From NCBI RefSeq assembly GCF_014138625.1, contig NZ_JACJHY010000014.1, positions 94,554-158,553 of the forward strand: a stretch of DNA of 64,000 nucleotides. Reading direction: 5' to 3'. Below are positions 57,388 through 64,000 of this stretch, in pieces. The DNA comes from Aminobacter ciceronei. Its GTDB lineage: Bacteria; Pseudomonadota; Alphaproteobacteria; Rhizobiales; Rhizobiaceae. Below the pieces are notes generated by a model that was not told the DNA's origin, did not search any database, and saw only the letters and a program-made list of their open reading frames with translations. Positions within the stretch are counted from its first letter, which is position 1. The number at the start of each line of letters is the position of its first letter. A program made the position numbers and the translations under genes.

Positions 57388-58944
57388 TTAGAGATTGCGA
57401 GCGGCCAGCCAGTCTCTGACGATCTCGATATCGGCCGCCTCGAAAGCGTGGCCTGAGGATATGGTGCGGGCATCGACCTCGGCGCCGGCGTCGCGCAGCA
57501 GGTCGGCGAGTTCGGGGCCGAAGCTGCTGAACACGTCGACGTCGCCCGCGATCGACAGCACCTCGGTATCCGACAGGTCGGCCGCCGGCGGTTGTTCCAG
57601 CACCATCGCTGCGCGCAGCAGCGCCGCCCGCCTGATGGCGCCAGGATGCAACAGCATGGCGGCAGCCAGCATGTTGGCGCCGTTGGAGTGCCCAAGAAAC
57701 ACTAGCTTTGCCGGATCGAGCCGGTAAGCCTCGATGGCTCCCTCCACGAAGGCGACCAGCGCCTTGGCCTCCGACCTGATGTCGGCCTGGTCGAATTTGT
57801 TGGCCGAGAAGCGGCGAAACCAGCGTGGTGCGCCTTCGTCGGTGGCGCGGCCACGCAGTGCCAGCAGGGTGGCATTCGGCGCGGCCTTGGCGGCGAAGGG
57901 GAGAAGGCTGGTCTCGTTGCCGCCCGAGCCGTGCAGCAGCACGATCGTCGTGCCATCTGCATTTTCGGGCGTATAGAAGCGGTGCACGAAAGGCAGTTCG
58001 CGATAGATGACGCGCTCCTCGCCCGGCCAGGCGAATTGCGGCAGCATCGTCTTCAGCTCATCGATCTTGTCGGCGCGGTCGGGCGGCACGAACAGATGCG
58101 TGCCGAGTTCGTCCAGGGCTTCGTCCACCGCCATTCCGGGCGCATCGGTCGCCAGCTCGATCAGCGTGCCGCCCGGTTCGCGCACATAGAGCGAGTAGAA
58201 ATACTTGCGGTCATGCACGTTGGTGATCGAGGAATTGCTGGAGCCCAATTCGCCATGCACCCGTTCGACCTCGGCGACGTCTTGGGCACGGAAGGCTATG
58301 TGGTCGATGGTGCCGGTACCCGGCGCGCTCGACCAGAAACCCTTGGCGTCGCGGATATCGACAACGTCGCCGGAGTCGGAAATCAGCCGGCGGATGAACT
58401 CGGTGCTCGTCTGGGGCCGATAGCCAAAATGCTTGGCAATGAAACTTTCGGTCAGCTCGGGCACCTCGGTCATGATGGTGGCGCCGCGGATGCGGCGGAT
58501 GGCGTGCTCGACCGGAACGCTCGAACCGTCCCAATCCACCGGGGCAGGGAAGCCTGCCACCCCAACCAACTTGACGATCACTCCGTCGGGGTCTTTCAGC
58601 CTGAGCGTCGGCTCGCCCATCTCTTCCATCGGGCCCGAAATCTCGATGTGATGCGATAGCGCCCGCGTCAGCCAGAACCCTATGCTGGCCGGATCGATGG
58701 CGAGCGATATCTCGCTCGCCTGGCCGTGGCCGATGCGGCCGGGTCCGCCGTCCTCCCAGACGAGGAAGGTGATCAACGTTCCCGGCTTGGCTGCGCCATC
58801 GCCATAGAACAGGTGAAGCTGCGTCGCGTCTTCATAACCGCCGGTCTGCTTGACCAGCCGGAGCCCGAGGAAACCGACATAGAAGTCGACATTGGCCTGC
58901 ACCTTGCGGGTGATGAGCGTGATGTGATGGATGCCTGCGCCCAT
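57388..58944 (-). CDS. Ring-cleaving dioxygenase fused to an alpha/beta hydrolase
   Basis: A 518-residue fusion. Residues 1 to about 315 repeat the VOC dioxygenase layout (GIHHITLITRK, IDHIAFRAQD, VREPGGTLIELATD). Residues about 325-518 are a carboxylesterase/phospholipase-type hydrolase with VLLHGSGGNETSLLPF and the elbow FLGHSNGANM. MhqO and MhqD are separate but linked proteins in Bacillus, so this fusion joins ring cleavage to ester or lactone hydrolysis. It converges on the stand-alone dioxygenase gene. Confidence 0.9.
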   Translation of the reverse strand: MGAGIHHITLITRKVQANVDFYVGFLGLRLVKQTGGYEDATQLHLFYGDGAAKPGTLITFLVWEDGGPGRIGHGQASEISLAIDPASIGFWLTRALSHHIEISGPMEEMGEPTLRLKDPDGVIVKLVGVAGFPAPVDWDGSSVPVEHAIRRIRGATIMTEVPELTESFIAKHFGYRPQTSTEFIRRLISDSGDVVDIRDAKGFWSSAPGTGTIDHIAFRAQDVAEVERVHGELGSSNSSITNVHDRKYFYSLYVREPGGTLIELATDAPGMAVDEALDELGTHLFVPPDRADKIDELKTMLPQFAWPGEERVIYRELPFVHRFYTPENADGTTIVLLHGSGGNETSLLPFAAKAAPNATLLALRGRATDEGAPRWFRRFSANKFDQADIRSEAKALVAFVEGAIEAYRLDPAKLVFLGHSNGANMLAAAMLLHPGAIRRAALLRAAMVLEQPPAADLSDTEVLSIAGDVDVFSSFGPELADLLRDAGAEVDARTISSGHAFEAADIEIVRDWLAARNL

Positions 58945-59020
58945 GATGCACCTCCGGCCGATTTGCTTTCGGCCGACATTCCCTCAGCCGGGCAGTCGGT
59001 GCAACCGATGTTCGACTGGG

Positions 59021-59051
59021 GGAAAAGAAAGGCCCCGACAAGCGGGGCCTT
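59021..59051 (-). terminator. Rho-independent terminator after glcB
   Basis: On the minus strand AAGGCCCCG pairs with CGGGGCCTT around a 5-base loop, followed by TCTTTTCC. It lies about 20 bp past the glcB stop. Confidence 0.8.
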
Positions 59052-59072
59052 CCAATCTCGATGTCGAAGGCC

Positions 59073-61250
59073 TCAGGCCGACAGCGCCTTGGTCTCGCGA
59101 CGCCTGATATGGAGCACATGCTCGGTGTACCCGCTCGACTGCGTACGGCCGTTGAAGACAAGGTCCTCGGCGGCCTTGAAGGCAGGGCTGTCGAAGCCCG
59201 GTGCCAGCGGCTTGTAGCCTTCGGTCTCGGCGTTCTGCCTGTCGACGACGGCTGCCATGCGCCGCATCGTTTCGCGCACCTCCGTCTCGCCGACGATGCC
59301 GTGGCGCAGCCAGTTGGCGACGTGCTGGGAAGAGATGCGCAGCGTCGCGCGATCTTCCATCAGCCTTACATCGTCGAGGTCGGGTACGGTCGACACGCCA
59401 ACGCCCTGGCCGACCCAGCGCACGACGTAACCGAGCAGGCCCTGCAGGTTGTTTTCGAGCTCGGCCTTGATCTCGTCGGCGCTGTAGCTGCGGGTCGCCA
59501 GCGGAATGGTCAGCAGATCGGTCAGCGAGGCATGCTCCCTGCCGCGCAGTTCGTCCTGGACTGCCGCGACGTCGACGAGGTGATAATGCATGGCATGCAG
59601 CACGGCTGCCGTCGGTGTCGGCACCCAGGCGGTGCTGGCACCGGCCAGCGGATGGGCGATCTTCTTGTCGAGCAGGCCGGCCATCTGGTCGGGGGCCGCC
59701 CACATGCCCTTGCCAATCTGGGCGCGGCCGGGAAGGTTGCGGGCAATGCCGACATCGACACTGTTCGCCTCATAGGCCTTCAGCCAGGTGGCGCTTGCCA
59801 TCTCGGCCTTACGCATCATCGGGCCGGCTTCCATCGAGGTGTGGATCTCGTCGCCGGTGCGGTCGAGGAAGCCGGTGTTGATGAACACCGTGCGGTCGCG
59901 CACCTTGGACATGCAGGCGGCGAGGTTGACTGATGTGCGGCGCTCCTCGTCCATGACGCCGATCTTCATCGTGTATTTGGGCAGGCCGACGAGCTCCTCG
60001 ATGCGCTTGAACAACAGGTCGGAGAGGCCGACCTCGTCGGGGCCGTGCATTTTCGGCTTCACGACATAGACCGAACCGGTGCGGCTGTTGCGTATGGCAT
60101 TTTCGCCGCGGATGTCTTGTGCCGCACTGGCAACGGTGATCGCCGCGTCGAGGATTGCCTCGGGCACCGGCTTGCCGGCCGCGTCGAGCACGGCGTCTGT
60201 GAACATGTGGTGGCCGACATTGCGCACCAGCATTGTCGAACGGCCATGCAGCACAAGCGTGCCGCCGCCGGGTGCGGTGAAGACCCGGTCTTCGACCAGC
60301 TTGCGGGTGACGGTCTTGCCGTCCCGGACAAATTCCGAGCTCAGGCTGCCGTCCATCAGGCGCTGCCAGTTGCGGTAGACGACAATCTTGTCTTCGGCGT
60401 CGACTGATGAAACCGCATCCTCGAGATCCATGATGATCGAGATCGCCGCCTCGATGACCACGTCTGATATGCCGGCGGCGTCGAGCGCGCCGACCTGATG
60501 CTCGCGGTCGAGCACCAGCTCCATATGCAGGCCGTTATTGACCAGGAGCACGCTTCTCGGCTCATGGCGCGGGCCGGTGAAGCCGGCAAACTGGCTGGGC
60601 GAACGAAGGCCGATCTTCTTGCCGTCGGCCAAGGTCACCTGCAGCTTGCCGTGCTCGACGATGTAGCCGACAGCGTCGGCATGGCGGCCGGCAGCCAGCG
60701 GCACGACCTGATCGAGGAATTCGCGGACACGGGCGATGACCAGCCTGGCACGGGCCGGGTTGAACGCCTTGCTCTTTTCGGCGCCACCGGTCGCGGGAAT
60801 GGCATCGGTGCCGTAGAGCGCGTCATAGAGCGAACCCCAGCGCGCATTGGCGGCATTCAGCGCGTAGCGGGCATTGGACAGCGGCACCACCAGCTGGGGG
60901 CCGGCGATGGTGCCGATCTCGGCGTCGACGTTCTTGGTCGCCACCTGGTAGGCGTCGGCGGCAGGTGCCGGCACCAGATAGCCGATGTCACGCAGGAATT
61001 GCTCGTAGGCGGTGCCGTCATGCGGCTTGCCCTTGTGCTCCAGATGCCAGGCATCGATCTTCCCCTGCAGTTCGTCGCGAATGGCGAGCAGTTCGTGATG
61101 CCGGGGCGCGAGGTCGCGAATGATCTCCGCAAGCCCGCTCCAGAAAGCGGCTGGTTCAAGCCGGGCGCCGGGCAGCACCTCCTGCTCGACGAAGGCGCGC
61201 AGCGCCGGGTGGACTGAAAGGCCGGCGACGCTTTCATAGGTCTGGGTCAT
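59073..61250 (-). CDS. glcB: Malate synthase G
   Basis: A 725-residue enzyme, the usual length of the G isoform, condensing glyoxylate with acetyl-CoA to malate. Recognisable segments include SIIMDLEDAVSSVDAEDK, GPDEVGLSDLLFKRIEEL, IGVMDEERRTSVNL and NTGFLDRTGDEIHTSM. It runs as a single gene with its own terminator. It would handle glyoxylate, for example from purine/allantoin breakdown by the PuuE-like neighbour. Confidence 0.97.
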   Translation of the reverse strand: MTQTYESVAGLSVHPALRAFVEQEVLPGARLEPAAFWSGLAEIIRDLAPRHHELLAIRDELQGKIDAWHLEHKGKPHDGTAYEQFLRDIGYLVPAPAADAYQVATKNVDAEIGTIAGPQLVVPLSNARYALNAANARWGSLYDALYGTDAIPATGGAEKSKAFNPARARLVIARVREFLDQVVPLAAGRHADAVGYIVEHGKLQVTLADGKKIGLRSPSQFAGFTGPRHEPRSVLLVNNGLHMELVLDREHQVGALDAAGISDVVIEAAISIIMDLEDAVSSVDAEDKIVVYRNWQRLMDGSLSSEFVRDGKTVTRKLVEDRVFTAPGGGTLVLHGRSTMLVRNVGHHMFTDAVLDAAGKPVPEAILDAAITVASAAQDIRGENAIRNSRTGSVYVVKPKMHGPDEVGLSDLLFKRIEELVGLPKYTMKIGVMDEERRTSVNLAACMSKVRDRTVFINTGFLDRTGDEIHTSMEAGPMMRKAEMASATWLKAYEANSVDVGIARNLPGRAQIGKGMWAAPDQMAGLLDKKIAHPLAGASTAWVPTPTAAVLHAMHYHLVDVAAVQDELRGREHASLTDLLTIPLATRSYSADEIKAELENNLQGLLGYVVRWVGQGVGVSTVPDLDDVRLMEDRATLRISSQHVANWLRHGIVGETEVRETMRRMAAVVDRQNAETEGYKPLAPGFDSPAFKAAEDLVFNGRTQSSGYTEHVLHIRRRETKALSA

Positions 61251-61310
61251 GGGATGGCTCCTTCGATACGCGCGAGGCGCGGCAACTCCGTTTGATGCTG
61301 ATGACAGCGA

Positions 61311-61355
61311 TTGTATCCATTGACAAGGATTTTTTGATACAGGATAGTATCCAAG
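61311..61355. promoter_or_regulatory. Cluster of GTATCCA motifs between glcB and the isomerase gene
   Basis: TTGTATCCA (61311-61319), TTGATAC (61334-61340) and the odd palindrome GGATAGTATCC (61342-61352) occur within 45 bp in this divergent promoter. GTATCCAA (61347-61354) recurs inverted at 62383. It looks like a repressor-type site set, possibly for a GntR regulator not in the window. Confidence 0.4.
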
Positions 61356-61433
61356 TGCTTGGGCTGCCAGGCTGGCCGCTGTCCGACGCGCCCAGATGGC
61401 TGCTGCGCACCATTTTTCCGGCGAGGCGTCAGT

Positions 61434-62366
61434 ATGATCGGCATCATCAAGAGTTCATTGCCGGGCGGTAGGAACCTCACTGCTGTCGAGGCGCTGCAGG
61501 CCGCCGCGAAGCTGGGGCTGCAGGGGCTGCTGTTCAACTCACTCTTCGACGTCAGCCCGACGCTCGATCCGGCAGAATTGGCCGCCGCCCGCGCCGAGGC
61601 GAACCGCTTGGGCCTGGAAATCTCGTCGATGCTCGGCATCGTCAATCCGGCGCTGCCCGCCCGCAGCCAGCCAATCGTCGACGCCGGTGGCGGCGACATG
61701 CAGGCAGGTATCGAGAGACTGGTCGAGCTCGCCGCCGGCATCGACATCCGCGACATGTTCTTCATCATCGGCATGATCGAGGATCGCTTCGAGGCCGATG
61801 TGAGCTGGCAGGCCCAGCTCGACGGCGTAGCTGAGCTGCTTTGCCGCTGCGCTCCGGCCCTGCGCCGGAATGGCTCGAAGCTGCTGCTCAAAACGCATGA
61901 GGAAATAGCAACATCAGAGATTGTGGCGCTGGTCGAAAGGATCGGGGCCGATGTGCTCGGTGTGGCCTTCGACCCGGTCAACGTGCTCTGCCGGTTGGAA
62001 GATCCTGTCGCGGCGGCCCGGCGTGTTGCGCCATATGCCACTCAGCTTTATGTCGACGATGCCGTCATGCGCTTCCAGGAGAACGGTATCCGACGCTTTC
62101 TGGCACCGCTCGGCGAAGGTTTTGTCGACTGGAATGGTATCAGGCCGTTGCTGCCCGACGCGAAAGTCTGGATCGAGATGCATGCCGGCCAGTTCGCCAT
62201 GCCGGTGTTCGACCGGCACTGGCTCAAGAACCAGCCGCCGGTTGCCGTCGAAGAATTTGCCTCGGTGCTGGCGATGGCAGCGAAGTTTGGAACGCGCCAG
62301 GTGCCGTGGGACCAGGCGGCGCCTGTCGCGCGGCTGACACAGGCGTTGCGTAGAGGCCTGCCATAG
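61434..62366 (+). CDS. Sugar phosphate isomerase/epimerase-like TIM-barrel protein
   Basis: A 310-residue protein of the xylose isomerase-like TIM-barrel (AP endonuclease 2) family. Conserved parts are the start IGIIKSSLPGGR, LLLKTHEE, GVAFDPVNVLCRLEDP, YVDDAVMRF and WIEMHAGQF, which hold the expected acidic and His metal ligands. The reaction is unknown. GAGGCG precedes the ATG. It shares GTATCCAA sites with the PuuE-like gene downstream, so the two may be co-regulated. Confidence 0.8.
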   Translation: MIGIIKSSLPGGRNLTAVEALQAAAKLGLQGLLFNSLFDVSPTLDPAELAAARAEANRLGLEISSMLGIVNPALPARSQPIVDAGGGDMQAGIERLVELAAGIDIRDMFFIIGMIEDRFEADVSWQAQLDGVAELLCRCAPALRRNGSKLLLKTHEEIATSEIVALVERIGADVLGVAFDPVNVLCRLEDPVAAARRVAPYATQLYVDDAVMRFQENGIRRFLAPLGEGFVDWNGIRPLLPDAKVWIEMHAGQFAMPVFDRHWLKNQPPVAVEEFASVLAMAAKFGTRQVPWDQAAPVARLTQALRRGLP

Positions 62367-62382
62367 TCCTTTCGCCGAATTA

Positions 62383-62392
62383 TTGGATACGA
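62383..62392. promoter_or_regulatory. TTGGATACGA motif upstream of the PuuE-like gene
   Basis: Inverted copy of the GTATCCAA word found at 61347. It is followed by TTCACAGTGAA (62394-62404), an odd palindrome. It lies about 100 bp before the PuuE-like gene. Confidence 0.35.
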
Positions 62393-62497
62393 TTTTCACA
62401 GTGAACCGAATATGAGGCGCCGGGCTTATGCCGCGACGTCGGACGTCAACACACAGTCATTCGCGCGGGAAGCGACCGCGCATCCGAGGAGGCCTTC

Positions 62498-63904
62498 ATG
62501 CGATACCCACGCGACATGCGCGGCTACGGCGAGAACCCGCCCCATGCCAACTGGCCAGGCGGCGCCAATGTTGCCGTGCAGTTCGTGCTCAACTACGAGG
62601 AAGGCGGCGAAAACAACATCCTGCATGGCGATGCCGCGAGCGAGGCCTTTCTGTCGGAAATCCCGGGTGCTGCGCAGTGGCCGGGCCAGCGCCACTGGAA
62701 CATGGAGTCGGTCTACGAATATGGCGCCCGCGCCGGATTCTGGCGGCTGCATCGTCTGTTCACCGACCTCGACGTGCCGGTCACTGTCTATGGCGTCGCA
62801 ACCGCGCTGATGCGCGCACCTGAACAGTTGCGCGCCATGCAGCAGGCCGATTGGGAAATCGCCAGCCATGGCTACAAATGGGTCGAGCACAAGGACATGC
62901 CGGCCGATGAGGAGCGTGCCCAGATAAAGGAAGCGATCCGCCTGCACGCGCTGGCCACCGGCGAGCGCCCCACCGGCTGGTACACCGGCCGCTGCTCGGT
63001 CAACACCGTTGACCTGGTCTCCGAGGAGGGCGGCTTCGCCTACGTCTCCGACACCTATGACGACGACCTGCCCTACTGGCGCGAGCATCAGGGCCGCGCG
63101 CAACTGATCATCCCCTACACGCTCGAAGCCAACGACATGCGCTTCGGCACGCCGAACGGCTTCAATTCAGGCGACCAGTTCTTCGCCTATCTCAAGGACA
63201 CCTTCGACTATCTCTATGCCGAAGGGGCGGCCGGCCGGCCGAAGATGTTTTCGATCGGCCTGCATTGCCGCCTCGTCGGTCGCGCCGGCCGTATCGCGGC
63301 ACTCAAGCGCTTCATCGAACATGTACAGAGCCACGACAAGGTCTGGATCGCCCGCCGCATCGACATCGCCCGGCATTGGGCAAAGGAACATCCCTATGTG
63401 AAGCCGAAGCTGGTGCCGTCGAAGATGGACAAGGTTGGGTTTGTCGAGACCTTCGGTCAATGCTTCCGCAATGGAGAAGTGCTGGCCGAACGCGCCTTCG
63501 ATGGCGAGCTGGCGCCTGTCAATGATAGCCCCTATGGCCTGTTCTTTGCACTGCGTACCCAGTTCCGTGCTGCCGACGAGGCCGAGAAATTCGAGGTGGT
63601 GAAGGCCTACACGCCACTCGATCCGCGCATCAAGGCCGCAAGGATTGTCGCCGACGAGAAGGACGCAGAGAGCCTCGACGCCATGACCGCCGGCCAGCAG
63701 CAGTTGCTGCTGGAACTGCTCGGCGCCTATGAGGAAAAATTTGGCTTCGGCGCCATCTTTGTCGTGCGCAACTACACCACCGCATCCCTACTGGCTTCGC
63801 TGGGCGCGCGGATCGAGACGGACCGCGACACCGAACTGGCCGTCACCTATGGCGAGGTCGAGCGGCTGGCGGAGATTCAGGTCGAGGCACGGTTCTCGGC
63901 CTAG
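62498..63904 (+). CDS. puuE: PuuE-like allantoinase with degenerate UraD-like C-terminal domain
   Basis: A 468-residue protein. Residues 1 to about 300 match the polysaccharide deacetylase-fold allantoinase PuuE (YPRDMRGYGENPPHANWPGG, FVLNYEEGGENN, EIASHGYKWVEH, GWYTGR, GLHCRLVGR). Residues about 308-465 align with OHCU decarboxylase (UraD), but the catalytic His of AHPDL is replaced (Ala370-Tyr371-Thr-Pro-Leu), so that half is probably inactive. PuuE opens allantoin to allantoate. N-terminal fusions to UraD are a known family architecture. Confidence 0.88.
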   Translation: MRYPRDMRGYGENPPHANWPGGANVAVQFVLNYEEGGENNILHGDAASEAFLSEIPGAAQWPGQRHWNMESVYEYGARAGFWRLHRLFTDLDVPVTVYGVATALMRAPEQLRAMQQADWEIASHGYKWVEHKDMPADEERAQIKEAIRLHALATGERPTGWYTGRCSVNTVDLVSEEGGFAYVSDTYDDDLPYWREHQGRAQLIIPYTLEANDMRFGTPNGFNSGDQFFAYLKDTFDYLYAEGAAGRPKMFSIGLHCRLVGRAGRIAALKRFIEHVQSHDKVWIARRIDIARHWAKEHPYVKPKLVPSKMDKVGFVETFGQCFRNGEVLAERAFDGELAPVNDSPYGLFFALRTQFRAADEAEKFEVVKAYTPLDPRIKAARIVADEKDAESLDAMTAGQQQLLLELLGAYEEKFGFGAIFVVRNYTTASLLASLGARIETDRDTELAVTYGEVERLAEIQVEARFSA

Positions 63905-64000
63905 GTGTCGTTTCCAAGAAGGTTGTTCAGTCTTTGGAACGGGCTGATGCCTCCAAGGGCCGAGTGTGGGCGTGCCAGGTTGTAGTTGGCTGCCCATTGG
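63901..64000 (-). mobile_element. IS481-like transposase, 3' end (runs off window)
   Basis: On the minus strand the frame reads QWAANYNLARPHSALGGISP then FQRLNNLLGNDT and a TAG stop. This is the C-terminus typical of IS481 family (DDE) transposases. The stop codon shares the CTAG with the PuuE-like gene's stop, so the two genes overlap tail to tail by 3 bp. The rest of the element is outside the window. Confidence 0.85.

Overview
The window is a high-GC, densely coded bacterial chromosome segment. It most resembles the Rhizobiales, and within them Mesorhizobium/Aminobacter-like Phyllobacteriaceae. That assignment is an inference from several signs: the aroA-cmk-rpsA cluster with a class II (CP4-like) EPSP synthase, a TIGR02300 'FYDLN' acidic protein, a TGA-N9-TCA iron box in front of a siderophore-interacting protein, many ABC importers, and short RIME-like intergenic repeats. 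No plasmid, phage or CRISPR signature is visible. The only clear mobile element is the 3' end of an IS481-like transposase at the right edge.

Layout. 1-6.7 kb is housekeeping: a partial lipoprotein alpha/beta hydrolase, rpsA, cmk, an unusual SDR protein, aroA, the FYDLN protein and tRNA-Ala(GGC). 7.2-8.9 kb holds a siderophore-interacting protein and a small lipoprotein. 9-21 kb looks like one functional island, a LysR-flanked dipeptide ABC importer in two divergent halves. It carries a D-threonine aldolase/D-serine dehydratase-like enzyme, an S12 serine hydrolase, an AONS-like PLP enzyme and a DppA (M55) D-aminopeptidase, which suggests use of D-amino-acid-containing peptides. A decayed glycosyltransferase follows.

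21.8-33.8 kb is a PotABCD-like importer followed by hydrolases (TrzA/MtaD-like amidohydrolase, M20 dipeptidase, adenine deaminase, nucleoside hydrolase, M20 amidohydrolase) and a phosphoribosyltransferase, which suggests scavenging of nucleobases and amides. 34-46.7 kb has msrA, then ridA-aminotransferase-livGFHM on the plus strand. Facing it on the minus strand are a GntR regulator, an ornithine cyclodeaminase-like protein, an FAD amine/amino acid oxidase, a BisC/DMSO-reductase-like molybdoenzyme and the Liv binding protein. A TTTGATCAAA palindrome (one copy imperfect) precedes all three transcription units of this set.

47.3-52.6 kb has a cyclase-family hydrolase, a MarR regulator and a two-gene indolepyruvate ferredoxin oxidoreductase. 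The cyclase and oxidoreductase promoters share the 10-mer AAATGCATAT. 52.9-59 kb has DDAH, an AraC regulator, a P450 with its 2Fe-2S ferredoxin, a ring-cleaving dioxygenase and a dioxygenase-esterase fusion. 59-64 kb has malate synthase G, a TIM-barrel isomerase, a PuuE-like allantoinase with a degenerate UraD-like tail, and the IS481-like end.

The observations I rate highest are the proposed D-peptide island, the GntR palindrome set joining imine and sulfoxide chemistry, the MarR-type shared motif, the divergent SDR inside aroA-cmk-rpsA, and the strong hairpins directly after two binding-protein genes. All functions are read from sequence alone; substrates are inferences.
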